From contig JAMJFZ010001258.1 in the NCBI GenBank assembly GCA_026225945.1, positions 15,049,001 through 15,113,000 of the forward strand: a stretch of DNA of 64,000 nucleotides, given 5' to 3'. Below the pieces are notes generated by a model that saw only the letters and a list, made by a program, of their open reading frames with translations, was not told the DNA's origin and made no database searches. How positions within the stretch are numbered: the first letter of the stretch is position 1; each line of letters starts with the position of its first letter. Source of the stretch: Cricetomys ansorgei (Eukaryota > Chordata > Mammalia > Rodentia > Nesomyidae). This document shows, in pieces, positions 1 through 11,084 of this stretch. A program made the position numbers and the translations under genes.

Positions 1-360
1 CTGAAGTGTGAAACCAGGGAACTGAGAAGTGCTGTTTACTATGGGAATGCTCACAGCTACCATGTTGGGGTACAAGATCCTGGGGAGAAACATCTGATTC
101 TATTTGTTGCTCTCTCCAGTGACTGGCAAAAAATACCATTCAAATAGAAACCTGATCAATAACGGAGATCATAAACCTTATCAGACTCTTGCAATAGAGA
201 ATAGCAGATGGGAGAATGAATGATTAGGTTGATCTGGGGAGGTAGTTGAAAGGGGACACCCAAAGCAAAAGCAGAAACGATCATTTATGAATCTTAAACT
301 AATGTCTTTTGCTAAACAGCAAAAACTAGAATGAGCCACAACTTGTGTTTAAAATGTTTA
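1..360. other. Unique non-coding DNA
   Basis: I see no repeat, exon or regulatory signature here. The base composition is ordinary AT-rich intronic or intergenic DNA. Confidence 0.4.
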
Positions 361-530
361 GTTTTTTTTTTTTTTTTTTAATCTAAGATTCCTTAAGCTT
401 AGCCAGGAGCAGTGGCACCACTCGTAAGACAGAGGCAGGTGTATCTGTGGGCGTTCAAGACCTGTCTAATCTATGAAGTGAATTCTAGCCCGTCAGGACT
501 ACATATTGAGACCCTTGTCTGGGGGTGAGG
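361..530 (+). repeat. Poly-T tract followed by diverged B1 SINE
   Basis: A T-tract at about 361-379 precedes an old B1 copy (about 396-525). Recognisable pieces are the GCAGTGGCACCA-like start of the B1 body, the AGACAGAGGCAGGTG segment and the degraded GAGACCCTTGTCT end. It is heavily mutated compared with the younger B1 copies further along the window. Confidence 0.75.
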
Positions 531-536
531 AGAATA

Positions 537-563
537 CCACACACACACACACACACACACACC
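537..563. repeat. (CA)n microsatellite
   Basis: A run of about 12 CA dinucleotides sits directly between the B1 tail and the following B2 element. It probably grew from the A-rich SINE tail. Confidence 0.95.
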
Positions 564-595
564 CAAACACCCCACAAAACAAACAGAGTTCAAGG

Positions 596-820
596 GGCTG
601 AAGAGATGGTTCAGTGGTTAGAAGACTTGCCGCTCTTGCAGAGAACTTGGATTTGGTTCCCAGAACCAAATGGTTGTTCACAATGTCTAACTCCAGTTCC
701 AGGGTATGTGATGCCCTCTTCTGATCTCCTCAGGGACCAGGCACACACGTGGTGCAGATATACATGTGGTCCAAACACTCATACACGTAAAATAAAAATA
801 ATTATTTTTTTAAAAAAGAA
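596..820 (+). repeat. B2 SINE
   Basis: This begins GGGGCTGAAGAGATGGTTCA and continues through the usual B2 order: AGAACTTGGATT box, ACTCCAGTTCCAGGG, the CCCTCTTCTGATCTCC body and an A-rich AATAAAAATAATT tail. It is a tRNA-derived, Pol III-type retroposon copy, moderately diverged. Confidence 0.9.
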
Positions 821-829
821 CTTGAGATA

Positions 830-2500
830 GTTTTACAAAATCAGCATACTACCTAAGTAAAATGAAAAAGGGGATATGAAAGCTAACAAGTAAAAAACCC
901 AAAACCAAATCCCTTTAATAATTTTATGGATTACTGGGCCTTAACATGGGGAAATAATTATTACCAGAACATATACTCTGACTTGTTCATGCATGTTGAG
1001 TTGTCAACTACAAAAGGGGAGATGTTACATGTAAAGCAAAATTGAGTAATAAGATAAATTTTTACTGAAATGTATCCATTTTGCTGAAAGAGAGTAAGCA
1101 GTATGCTACTAGGGTCTCTTAAACACTTCTCCGCTATGAGACTGGGGTGAGTACTTTGTGAAAAGCCCGAGAGATCCGAATCCAAGGCTGAGCTCCTTTT
1201 CTACCTTGTACATCTCACTGGCTGCATTAGGAGAGCAATGTACACCTTTATTGGTTTACCTAGACTCCACCGGTATGTTGCTAGAACCTCAACGGTTATG
1301 AGAGAAATGTGAGTGACAGGTTATGGGAGAATGCATGCATTTGTTTACAGAAAATAAATTACATTAGGCAAGTTCACTCCATCACTGAGTAAAGGAAGAA
1401 ATGCTAGCATCTGCAAAGGGAAGGCAAATGATGCCCTATTATTGGTAGAGGAGAGGCACAAAAGAATCCAGAAGTAGCTTTTTATTAAATATAGCACCGT
1501 ATCTCTTTCCTAAAGTATTAAACCTAATGTTCCTCTATAATACATCAGAAAGAGAGAAAAAAAAAAATGGGTTTGGGTAAACCATATAACCATAAATGGA
1601 ACTTTCTAGAGGTAAAGGTAATTGTTTCCTAAGTTCAAATGTACAGAAATGTTCATTATTTTATCTATAACTGGTTAAAAAAATTAGACAGTTTCACAAA
1701 CCTTTATCTGAAAGTTCTGGGACCGAAGATGTTAGAATTCTAAATTTATTGGATTTTTGGAAATAACTTGAATGTATTGTGTATAGTCCCCAGGAGGATC
1801 TGCTGCTGCAACCTGTAATTAAGTATACTAATACTTCTCCAGGAAAGCTTATGAACGCTCACACTTAGTAGAATAAAGGTCATCCACAATCTTATATTGC
1901 CTCTGGTCAGCCTGGCTTGGCTGCCAAGTAAGTTGTGTTAGAAAACTCAATGGAAACGTTCTCTTTGCATAGATTTCTGGCTTTCAGAATTAAGATAAAG
2001 GATTGTGAAGCTGTGCCATAATACTAAAGCATAAATTTACTTTTAAACGTCTGTTACCACTTTTAAAATTTAAAATAAAAAAGACAGTACCAAGTCCGTA
2101 GATAATTTTAAAACGTTTTATTGTTAGAGGATGTCATTTGATGAAATTCTCCATCATTACATAGCTCCCAGAAAATCTTGACAAAAAAGGAGGATGAGGA
2201 GGAGGAAGAAAGGTCTCTTGGCGAGGCAGAAAGTTACTCAAAGAGAAAACAGGTGCATTCCAAAAATGTTTTTAGTATGAATGATAGTGTACACTGTGCT
2301 ATATAGTAATTCCTGAGTTTTCCTTATCACATCTTACATAATTTCACTCACAGTGTAGAAACCACTAGGAGCAGAACGATCTAATTAAATGCATCGAGTA
2401 GGGAGGGCCCTAAGTCAAGCTCTCGAAAAGGATAAAAGTAACCTTCTACCTAAGGCCGACTCTCCTTAGCCACCGACGCTGATGGTCACTAGACCAAAAG
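830..2500. other. Unique non-coding DNA upstream of the CpG island
   Basis: This is AT-rich DNA without clear SINEs. A purine-rich GAGGAGGAAGAAAGG patch occurs near 2200. No exon with plausible splice sites was recognised. It could be the first intron of a leftward gene starting in the CpG island, or intergenic. Confidence 0.4.
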
Positions 2501-2594
2501 CAACACCCCAACTACAGAAAGAGACTCCAACTCCCAGAAGCCCCCGCGCGGAGGCGGGGCGAGGGCTTACAGGCCCCAGAACATCAAGGCCTGA

Positions 2595-2700
2595 GCTCGC
2601 TGAGGATGGCGGGAACCGAAGAGCAGCCGTCCTCAGTCCTCCCTCATACCCGTGACCCCGCGACCCGGCCCCTTCTCAAGCCCTCTGCACGGTACCTGTC
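2595..2700 (+). other. Candidate first coding exon, unidentified
   Basis: An ATG at 2606 in a good initiation context (GAGGATGG) opens a frame starting [16 protein letters not shown] weak donor-like GCACGGTACCT lies near 2690. If unspliced, the frame runs 85 codons to a stop at 2861-2863. I do not recognise the protein, and the composition is typical of CpG-island chance frames. Transcript evidence would be needed to call it a gene. Confidence 0.15.
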
Positions 2701-3319
2701 CCCAGGACTCTCTGTTCTTTTTCCCGCTGCAGCAGGGACGGTACTACCGGGTCTCAGATGGCAGCGCGGGGGCGACGACCCCGGGGCTGGGGATGAGGGG
2801 AAACCTGGCCTAGCGGGCATGCAGCGCCTTGTCATGTCGGCGCCGCTGACGACGGCGGCATGAGCTGTGGCTGGAGAAGCTGGGTGCGTGGTTGCCGTCT
2901 TGCTGCTGGGACTCGGGGAGGCTGTCGGTGCAGAGGTGGGCGGCACCCCCTACTCTCTTCATGGCGGTTCTCTCTTCGGAAGTGACTCCGGTGTGAGCGG
3001 GAAGGAACCTGAAGACCATCAGGGGGCGGGCCTTACTTGAGGTGCCGCGTCTCGATTGGCTGACCTAGGGGTCACTCCGGTGGCGGCGCAATAGAAAGCC
3101 TCGGCCTGTGAGGAGAAGGCGGGGGTTTCTGGAAGGGGGAGGGGAGAATGAAAACTGCCCTCCCCAGACCCGTCACGTGCGCCTGAGGCGCGCGCCTCCG
3201 CGTCGGGGCCGTGTCGGCCTTGGCGGGTGCGTGGGAGTGGGAAAGCGGAGTCTGTGGCGAGGGCTGCGACAGCTGGCGACACCGCCCGAGCGAGGGCGAG
3301 GGGTGAGCTTTGCAGGGGT

Positions 3320-3386
3320 GAACCCGCGCCCGCAGCTGTCCGCAGTGAGGATGGCCGGCGGTTGTCAGGATTGCGCGATGCAAGTA
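3320..3386 (+). other. Candidate first exon with splice donor, unidentified
   Basis: At the right edge of the CpG island an ATG at 3351 (GAGGATGGCC context) starts MAGGCQDCAMQ. After 33 bases it meets a good donor-like sequence CAA/GTACAG, with the GT at 3384-3385. This could be the first exon of a rightward gene whose intron 1 spans much of the window, but no acceptor or second exon was found. It could equally be a non-coding 5' exon. Confidence 0.2.
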
Positions 3387-3414
3387 CAGGCTGCTCCGAT
3401 ACTACATAGTCACT

Positions 3415-3680
3415 TTAGCATCGTAGGCCAAAGTGCCCTAATGCTGTCACCATTTCCTCCGTAATCCCCTCTGGCCAACGTGATTTGACCGTTCTGTGAG
3501 GAATCTTGTATACTGTGATACAGCAACCCCCTCCCCCTTTAAGGGCAGGGTTGGGAAGGACACCCAGCCGTTGAATTATACTTTTATTATTCTGTACAAT
3601 CGTTTTTGTCTGTAATGAGTTTCTCATGAAGTCCCTGCAAATAGACTTTTTTTGGATTTTTTTTTTGGGGGGAGGAGTGG
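3415..3680. other. Unique DNA right of the CpG island
   Basis: I see no repeat or exon here. CpG density falls quickly, marking the island edge. Confidence 0.35.
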
Positions 3681-3689
3681 GGGATGTTG

Positions 3690-3835
3690 GTTTTTCTAGA
3701 TAGGGTTTCTCTGTTGTAACTCAGTCCTAGAACTTGCCCTGTAGACCAGGCTGGCCTGGAACTCATAGAGATCCGCCTGCCTCTGCCTCCCAAGTGCTGG
3801 GATTGAAAGTGCCACCCCTGCCTGGGAAGACATGC
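3690..3835 (-). repeat. B1 SINE
   Basis: Reverse-orientation B1: GGGTTTCTCTGTTGTAACTC, then ACCAGGCTGGCCTGGAACTC, CCGCCTGCCTCTGCCTCCC and AAGTGCTGGGATT. It carries the GTTACAACAGAG tail variant shared by several copies in this window. Confidence 0.95.
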
Positions 3836-3837
3836 AC

Positions 3838-3925
3838 TTTTTTTTTTTTTTTAAGAGAGAGAGAAATGGATATTGAGGCCAGCCTTGATTATGTAGCAAG
3901 ATCCTGTCTCAAAAGAGCTAAATGA
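3838..3925 (+). repeat. Poly-T tract and 3' fragment of B1
   Basis: A T-tract at 3838-3852 and a GA stretch are followed by GAGGCCAGCCTTGATTATG and ATCCTGTCTCAAAA, the right half of a B1 copy. Confidence 0.7.
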
Positions 3926-3929
3926 AATC

Positions 3930-5370
3930 TTCCAGAGACTGAAAAAAAAAAATCCTATTATAATTGTTAATAAACAAAATGTCAATCTCGAAGATGTCCT
4001 GGTTTTAATTAAGAAGAACGTTCCCTCAGTTGGATAGAGCAATTCCTAAATGACACACAAAAATTTTTGAACAGGTCTTCCAAATTTATTGTACTGAGAT
4101 TGAATTGCTTCTGTTGCTAAGCACACTAGACTGACCTGCAGTTCACCTCTTCCCTTCCCTGGTAGCCCTCAAGAGGAAGAATTAATGAGAATAAAGTGAC
4201 CAATAGGGTGGCAAAGTAGAAGGTCAGAGGTAAAGAGTAAACACAGGTCTTGCCTGGAGAACACAGCTTTGTACTGGGTATTGATGATGTAAGGAAAGAA
4301 ATGACAGAATCAAGAGCACTCCTCCGGCTTCTTCTGTTTTTATGTATTATCTTTTACATTCAAAAAGAACACAGGAGGTGCTGAACATACGATGAATAAT
4401 GACATACCTTTGTTTATGCCTTTTTAATGCGCATTATTTCCTATCCCTTGGGTTAGTGCTTTCTCTTGGATATTTCTACACAAGGAAGTGCCTGCTTCCG
4501 TAACAGCACATCCACAAAAGCGTTTACTCTGATTCGTTTCACTGCATGCTCAGTCCATAAAAAGAATAAAGCATAAATACACGTTCTGCATGATCAACTA
4601 GTTGCTTTTCTTGGGACTGTAGTATTTGTAACGTGCAGCCTCCAAAGTATCACCTTAAAGTCTCTGCTCACGCTGCCAAACAATAGTTTTCACATTTTCT
4701 TAATCTGATCAGCAGATTATGGAGTTAAGTGAGGCAAGAAATCCCCTGATCAATAAATGGAGACGGCATCGTAATAAAAGCACCATTTAAAAAAATCTCT
4801 TCTTAACTGGAAGTAGTTACCTCAATCCTCAATAAACATCAAGGCTTTTCTCCGTTTAAGCTGCGCAGGAAAAAGAGAGATTTGGGTTGCTGGGTGAGAT
4901 ACGTTCAACATGCTAACAAATGGCTGGAACCCCAGACTCTTTCCTCTAAAGAGGATCGAACCTCTGCTCTGTGTTTATACTCATTCTCTCATTTTAAATG
5001 TGTACATGTACACTATGCACAAACATATATATTCTACCCTAAGGGCTTCCCCCACTTTGGTGAGAGCTTTTTGTTTTATTTTTTGTTTTGTTTCTACCCT
5101 TTACTTTCTAGTGGACTGGAGATAGATGGCCAGGGAACTACAGACTGTATAAGCTGTCAGAAGAGCTCCCGTGTGTTCACATGGGTGACAGGATAGGAGA
5201 GACTCTGAGGCAAGGATGGGGGAGATGGTGATGAACGGTATCCGCAAGACTAGTGGGAGAGCTAAAGCAAGTCCCCGGCTAGGACTGGAAAAAGAATTTG
5301 GAGAAAGGAAGGCTGGACTGTAAATGGCAAGTTTGGTAAGATTTATGAGCATGGGGATAAGCAAAGGCCT
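3930..5370. other. Unique non-coding DNA
   Basis: No exon was found. The patch at 4660-4800 is repeat-free and holds AATCTGATCAGCAGATT-type near-palindromic AT sequence; it could be a weak conserved element. Otherwise it is ordinary AT-rich DNA. Confidence 0.35.
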
Positions 5371-5379
5371 GGGACCTGG

Positions 5380-5605
5380 AGTGGCTTTTAAAAAATTATT
5401 TTATGTGTGCAGGTATTCTGTCTGCGTGTGTGTTTGTGCACCACTTGCATGCCTGGTGCTCACAGAGGCCGGAAGGCGGCATTAGATACCCTAGAACTGG
5501 AGTTAAAAGTTGTTAGCCACCACTTGGATGCTGGGGATTGAACTCTGGGTCACCTGGAAGAGCAGCTAGTGCTCTAAACCACTGAGCCCTCGCTCCAGCC
5601 CCTCC
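5380..5605 (-). repeat. B2 SINE
   Basis: Antisense B2: ATTTTATGTGTGCAGGTATT, then CACAGAGGCCGGAAG, ACTGGAGTTA, GGGGATTGAACTCTGGGTC, GGAAGAGCAGCTAGTGCTC and CACTGAGCCCTCGCTCCAGCC. Confidence 0.93.
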
Positions 5606-5609
5606 CCCT

Positions 5610-6635
5610 CCCCGTAGCTCCTGTACATAAGTACTTGTGAACTACAACTCAGCCTGCTCTAGCAGCACCACAGGAAGTCAGCGGACCCTGATATTGATGA
5701 GAAGGATTGGGAGAGATAGCCAGGGAAACACTGTTACATGAACAATGGAACCAGATTGCTAGGAAAGCAAGCTCAGGGTGGGGGAGTCCTGAGAGGACTG
5801 ACTGTATGAGACATGCCAGAGATCCGAAGCAGTCAGAAAGACTTACTAAACACTGTGGGCAAATGATCTCACGCTAGCACACAGGGATTAAGAGAATAAT
5901 AAGACTGTCAGTCCACAACAGGCTTGCTTAGACGCTGGAAATGCAGAAAGCAGCTTCTGGCTCTACAAGGACAGCATTTTTTTGTGTTGAGGTGCTATAC
6001 TTTGAAGTTAACCCCAGGGCTCTCAGAAGTTACCTGAGGGGAGGCCAAGAAACAGACCCATGTGGTAGGGAGTGGGTGGGGGTAGGAGTGTGTGGAGGGT
6101 GGTCTGAGAGGTAGGATAAGGAACAGACTCAGAGAAACAGGAAATAATTAACTTGAAAGCCTGACCGAGAAAGACAGACCACATGAGGGTCTCAAGAAGG
6201 AAAGGTGAGCTCACCATGGCTCAAGACCCATACAAGAAACAAAACAAAACAAAACAAAAAAACCACCTTTGCCAAACGGATGTTGAATTCAGCGAGGCTG
6301 AGCAAATGCTTGGGGACAGCACCAGCTTAGCTTCAGGGCAGCTTGGGAGATGCCAAATTCAATATAACGACACACAAGCCAAACTTCCTGGGAGTAAGTA
6401 GTAAAACTGCAAGAAGGACTAAAAAACTAAAAAAAACAAAACAAAACAAACTGCTAAGGATGCCTACTCTGTGTTATTGCGCCGTGGAATGTGTCGTTCC
6501 CCCGCATAGACACACTGGAAACTTATTTTGACATATCTAACAATTTCCTGTACTATTGCTTAGTTACTTGATTCTTTGTCATCGTTGCTGTGCTAGGCAA
6601 GTGACCCGCCATCTGTCCTGCCACCCAGCAGTATC
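5610..6635. other. Unique DNA with AAAAC-rich tracts
   Basis: There is no exon. Short (AAAAC)n-like runs occur at about 6238-6262 and 6430-6452, probably tails of SINEs too decayed to classify. A tRNA/ID-like TGCTAGGCAAGTGACC fragment lies at about 6589-6606. Confidence 0.35.
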
Positions 6636-6639
6636 CCCG

Positions 6640-6775
6640 ACCCTTTCTGTTTTGTGATGGGGGCCTTACTGTATAGCTCAGGCTGGCCTTGAACTCACTA
6701 TGTAGCCCATCTTCTCGACAATCCTCCTGCCTCTACCTCCTAAGAACTGGGAGTATAAGTATCACGAAATATCAC
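6640..6775 (-). repeat. B1 SINE, diverged
   Basis: Antisense B1 pieces: CTCAGGCTGGCCTTGAACTC, ACTATGTAGCCCATC and TCCTCCTGCCTCTACCTCC. Confidence 0.85.
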
Positions 6776-6779
6776 AGCT

Positions 6780-7490
6780 GTTTTGGCTTTAAATATGTAA
6801 CATAGATAGTACACGCACATGGTTTTATGGGCTTTCTTTTCCTTTGTGATATATGCCTGTGTTTGTATGTATACACATAGGAGAGAGGAGAGAGAGAGGT
6901 CTAAGTTTCTTCTACAGTCATCTTGTGTACAGTGGTAGACTTGTCCGTCTAAAAACGTAAGAGAAAGTTTTGGGAATTACTGCCTCCAGCCAGGCATTTC
7001 TCACACATGGATACCAAGTCGTCAGAAGGTTTCGAAACTGGATAATGAGTCACAGACCTCAGCGCAGCAGTAACAACAGCCCCGGGATGGGATGGAGACT
7101 GTTTTTTGCACAAGCTATAAGGGCTCAGACTGATTTGAATTACAGATTGTCTTTCCTGAAGAATTGAATGTTAACTTGCTGATAGGGCGAAATCCCCAAA
7201 CATTTCACTGAATATAGAAGGAGACACCAGGTCTGTTTTTTTCTATTAGTGTATCTTTTCCTTCCTGTACTGTAACAACTTCTAGACAGAGGAGGAGGCT
7301 GATATTGGGTCCTTGGTATTCTAGTGACTGCAAAAAGATACGGGTGGGAAGAGAGAATGATAGGCAGAAAGATATTTTATATTTCCTGTTCAAACTGACT
7401 TTCATCCAGAACATGACACTCCTAGAACTTCAGATAACCTTTAGGTGTAATTTGACCTTTGACCTCTGCAATGCTCTTGCCAGAATCCAA
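6780..7490. other. Unique non-coding DNA
   Basis: There is a GA-rich patch near 6880-6900. Otherwise I see nothing: no exon, no young repeat. Confidence 0.35.
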
Positions 7491-7494
7491 CACA

Positions 7495-7735
7495 CTGATT
7501 GTGATGTGTGTGTGTGCGCGCATGTGTGTTTATATTTACTTATTTTTTGTGTGACTGGGTGTTTTGCCTTGATGTATGCACGTATCATGTGTGTGCAGAG
7601 GCCAGAAGAGGGTACAGGATCCTCTGGAATTGGAGGAATCTTGAGCCACCATGTAGGTGCTAGGAACTGCATCAGGATTTTGGAAGAGCAGCCAGTGCTT
7701 TTAACTGCTGAACCGACTCTCTGGCCCCAACCATA
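7495..7735 (-). repeat. B2 SINE
   Basis: Antisense B2 with a short TG-rich head (7503-7530). The body shows GTGTGCAGAGGCCAGAAGAG, TCCTCTGGAATTGG, CATGTAGGTGCTAGGAACTG, GGAAGAGCAGCCAGTGCTTT and CTGGCCCC. Confidence 0.93.
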
Positions 7736-7749
7736 ATTCATTTATGGTG

Positions 7750-7865
7750 GGTTTTTTTTTTTTTTTTTGGTGCTAGGAATTGGACACAGGGACATATGCA
7801 CTGGCGTGGGTCGGCGTACCGGTGCGCTCGCACACACACGCACGCGCACACACACGCACGCGTTC
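7750..7865 (-). repeat. Poly-T, ID/tRNA-like fragment and CA/CG repeat
   Basis: A T-tract at 7750-7769 is followed by GGTGCTAGGAATTGGACACA (antisense ID-like). A mixed CACACACGCACGCG repeat follows at 7828-7862. Confidence 0.65.
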
Positions 7866-8044
7866 TGTCTACTCACTACCCCTCTACACTCCTAGCCTCA
7901 CAGGTCTCTCTTTAACCACTACCTTTATCTTCAAACTTTAGGCTGTTTTTAAAGCTCCAAAAACAACACAATACCAAACCTATGTCAGTCATAAGATGGC
8001 CTCCTGGGAAGGTGTGCATTTTAGCTCCCAAAGAGGTTTTTGTT

Positions 8045-8190
8045 TATTTCGTTCTGTTGTTTAGATTTTGTGAGATAGTGCCTTGCTGTACAGCTCTGGC
8101 TAGCCTGGAACATACTATATAAAACAGACTGGCCTCAAACTCATGATCACAAAGGGCTGGGATTCCTATATTACGATATCAGGTCCCAAA
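8045..8190 (-). repeat. B1 SINE, diverged
   Basis: Antisense B1: TTTTGTGAGATAGTGCCTTG, CTCTGGCTAGCCTGGAACAT, GACTGGCCTCAAACTCATGA and GGGCTGGGATT. Confidence 0.85.
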
Positions 8191-8235
8191 TAAGTTTCTG
8201 AAAGACATGGAGCAATATTTAAAACTCCAATGATT

Positions 8236-8410
8236 TTCTGGGTGGTGGTGGCTCAGGCCTTTAATTCCAGTACTCAGGAGGCAGAGACAGGCAGACCTCT
8301 GAGTTTGAGGCCAGCCTGGTCTACAGAGCAAATTCCAGGATAGCCAGGGCCACACAGGGAAACCCTATCTTGAGCCACCACCCACCTTTATCCCCCAAAA
8401 AAAGAAAGAA
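8236..8410 (+). repeat. B1 SINE
   Basis: Near full-length sense B1: GGTGGTGGTGGCTCAGGCCT, TTAATTCCAGTACTCAGGAG, GAGGCCAGCCTGGTCTACAG and AAACCCTATCTTG, with an A-rich tail. Confidence 0.95.
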
Positions 8411-8439
8411 AAAATTTCAAGAGATCCTGTACTAAGGTC

Positions 8440-8600
8440 TAGTTTTTGTTTTTGTTTTGTTTTGTTTTTGCTTTGAGGAGCACAAGCAAGGCTTTCCTAC
8501 TTACAAGTGCAGGGGCTAGCTTGAGCTACACAGTGAGACCCCCCCCCATCTCAAAAAAAATTAAAATAAAATTTTCTAAAGAAATTTTAAAAAATCAAAG
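8440..8600 (+). repeat. (GTTTT)n and decayed B1 3' fragment
   Basis: A TTTTGTTTTG run at about 8444-8470 is followed by GCTTGAGCTACACAGTGAGA and CCCATCTCAAAAAAAA, the end of an old B1-type copy. Confidence 0.6.
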
Positions 8601-9190
8601 ATCCATTTTTCTACCTCTTACAGAGACATGGAGTCACAGAGTATTTCTTAACACCAGTGATGTCCACAACAAACACTCATTGGACCTGTTGTGAATCAGA
8701 CTCTGTTCTAAGCAGTTCTGGATTCTGATCCATTTAATTACCACATTCCTACAGGTTAGAAGGGGTGGCCTTGTCCAGTGTCCGTATCAGCATGGTGATA
8801 AATGGTACCTGGTACATAGCCTGGAGTGGAAGGCGGTAGGACTGCAAGCACTTGAGGGCACATTCCTGACTAAATGGGGGCAGCGTCTCTAGACTATAAT
8901 TTCCACATGGGAATGTGGGTTTGTTGTCTCTCCTCTCGGCCCCAAACCCTGGGGAGCCATGAGTGAGACACATGACAGGCCTGCTGTCAAAGCAGGCAGT
9001 TAGTAGTGATTTCACTATACCCCAACACTTGTTTATTTCTATAGGACTATGAGATCATGTTCACCCCCTCACCCCCACCCACACACCTCACTGTTTAGTC
9101 CAGGCCAATCAAATGTTTCTTGGAGCCAAAAGAAGTAGAAATAGTAAGTGCCTTCAATGCCTAGAAGAATGCTCTGGAAAGTAGGCGAGA
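8600..9190. other. Unique non-coding DNA
   Basis: A CACCCCCACCCACACACC run lies near 9060-9090. No exon or young repeat was recognised. Confidence 0.35.
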
Positions 9191-9194
9191 TTCT

Positions 9195-9410
9195 TATTCA
9201 AGAGTTTAAGATAAGGTCTGAGTATCTCAGTCTGGTCTTGAACACCTTATGTACCCAAAGGAGACCTCAAACTTTGGATTGTCCTGCCTCCATTATGGAG
9301 TGCTGGGATGTACCCCCTGACACTGTGTTTGTGCTCTGGATCAAATCCAGAGTTTCCTATGTGCTAGGCAAGCACTCTACCAACTGACTACATCCTCATT
9401 CCTCACGAGT
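9195..9410 (-). repeat. B1 plus ID-like SINE (B4-type composite)
   Basis: Antisense B1 remnants (AGTCTGGTCTTGAACACCTT, TTGTCCTGCCTCC, GAGTGCTGGGATG) are followed by antisense tRNA/ID sequence (TGCTAGGCAAGCACTCTACC, AACTGACTAC). This order resembles rodent B4 (tRNA plus B1 fusion). Confidence 0.75.
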
Positions 9411-9419
9411 TCTTACTTA

Positions 9420-9640
9420 AGTGCAGCATGGACCAATACCTATGGTCATCTCCAAGGACCAATGACCAATATCTACCAACAATATGAAATGTACGTGTTG
9501 TCTGACCCATCTTACAGATAGACTCGAACACTCATAAAGATGAACGTATAAAGGCATTGCTTGCCATATTACCAGTAGCAGAACACTGAAAGGGAATTGA
9601 TTAATTAAACAATGGCAGGGCCTACAATACACCACCAGGC
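9420..9640 (+). repeat. Ancient L1 (L1M-type) fragment
   Basis: The segment near 9530-9640 reads like a decayed L1 3' end: AAGATGAACGTATAAAGGCA, GCCATATTACCAGTAGCAGA and TTGATTAATTAAACAATGGC match the general order of the mammalian L1M motif around 'isolated cases, fewer copies than the host count'. The left boundary is uncertain. Confidence 0.4.
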
Positions 9641-9649
9641 AGAGAGTTA

Positions 9650-10110
9650 CAAACGCAGGATGTGCTGTGGTTAGCATGTTCACGACTGCCCACCCTCCCT
9701 TCCTCACCCTCAGCCTTCTGGTGTTACCAGCCGGCAAATCTTGCTGATTTTGCACAAGTACTTTCGCAAACCCCTCTTGTTTTTCACAAATGTAAAATAC
9801 ATAGATACGTACAAAGAATAATATAAGCACACATCCACTAGTTTGTATTCTCAACTGTCAATCTTCTATCTAGTTACTTCTTTTTGTTTTCTTATTAAAC
9901 AACACCCCGTTTTAACTCCCTTCTTGCCCAGTATTGTGTGTGGTTTTGAAGTCAACTGAAAGGCTCTCTTACATACATTTATATTTAGTCAATAAGATTG
10001 TATAGGGTTACTTCCTGTACACCTTAAAGATATGCACACAGACACTTTATTTATGTGTTAATAGTCTGCATTTTTGTTGCTCACGACAAGCCATGGTGCC
10101 ACGGACATCT
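9650..10110. other. Unique AT-rich DNA
   Basis: I see no exon or young repeat. It may contain more of the flanking L1 fossil. Confidence 0.3.
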
Positions 10111-10119
10111 CTGTCCCCA

Positions 10120-10455
10120 CGCCATTGTGTCTGTGTATAAGAACCTCTATGGGTTGTATAATCGGAAGGGAAATTACTGGCTATGAGGCACTTGCATTAG
10201 CAAGTATACTGTATGCTTCCAAATTGCTTTCCACAAATGGCTGAATTAATTTACTGTCCCTTAGCAACATATGAGAATATTGCTTTTCCTAGTGTGGCCT
10301 CCAATATTTCATTGTTTTATTTTACATTAACCTTAATTATTCGGTTTAAGATACATTTATATATTGGGGGGGCAACTAGAATATCTCTTAATTGCATATT
10401 TCTATATTTTACCCATATCCTTTTAAATGGTTTATATTTCTATTTGCTTTAGAAG
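10120..10455 (-). repeat. Ancient L1 (L1M-type) fragment
   Basis: Antisense L1 features: CCAAATTGCTTTCCACAAAT, GGCTGAATTAATTTACTGTC, AGCAACATATGAGAATATTG and an AT-rich stretch around TAATTGCATATTTCT. The order follows old L1 3' regions read in reverse. Confidence 0.6.
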
Positions 10456-10459
10456 AATT

Positions 10460-11080
10460 TATATTTTGAATACTCCAAAGCTCTATCTCTTAGCTGCACT
10501 CTGATGGAGGGTTAGCTGGGTCTCAGTTTCTGGTAACCACTTCCACAGTGGTCTCCTTGACTTCCGCTTTGCCTTGCTTTAATCCACTTCCCACACTGCA
10601 GCCCCCACTGTCTCTAAGAAGACACTCTGACCGTGCCATTCCTAAATTCGTCACATGCAAGAGAACGTGATGGAGTACACAAGACCCGACCACCTCCCCA
10701 TCCCCTGCCAACTTTTAAGACTTGCCAAACAGGCACCACACTGTCCGATCCCTTGCGGTCTCGTGTTTAGACCGCCGTTCTTCCTGGTGCTCCCTGGATG
10801 GAGCCAGACACAGGGATGGTGCTGAACATTCCTTGAGCACACCGGCCTCAGTCCTGTTTTGGGCTATTGTACCAGCCATTTGTGGCTGCTACTTGTCCTT
10901 GTAAGTGTTTCCTTGATGACCCTAAAGAGACCTGGTTGCTGCTTGCTCAGGCTTTTCAAGCACTGAGTTATCTGTGACATGTGTGACCTTAACTGCGTAT
11001 GTATCTTAAGATTGAAAGCTTCAGTTGCACAGAATTCTGACTGCTTGTCCCAAGAGCCAGATCAACAGAGTGTCTGAGAG
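10460..11080. other. Unique non-coding DNA
   Basis: No exon or repeat was recognised. Confidence 0.35.
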
Positions 11081-11084
11081 TGTA

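Larger units (their letters stand above)
2520..3390. promoter_or_regulatory. CpG-island promoter, probably housekeeping and possibly divergent
   Basis: CpG density rises sharply over about 870 bp while both flanks are CpG-poor. Promoter-type motifs cluster: a GC box (GAGGCGGGGC) at 2551-2560, an ETS site CGGAAGTGAC at 2977-2986, a second GC box GGGGGCGGGCC at 3022-3032, an inverted CCAAT box (ATTGG) at 3055-3059 and a GTCACGTG E-box at 3172-3179. There is no TATA box. ETS plus CCAAT plus GC boxes without TATA is the usual build of broad housekeeping promoters, and motifs facing both ways allow a divergent pair. The gene or genes driven were not recognised. Confidence 0.8.

Noticed and set aside
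2810..3019. Minus-strand frame with a start at 2961 reading MKRV, considered as a first exon of a known demethylase-type gene
   Set aside because: After four residues the sequence does not continue as that family would, and the only nearby donor-like GT is weak.
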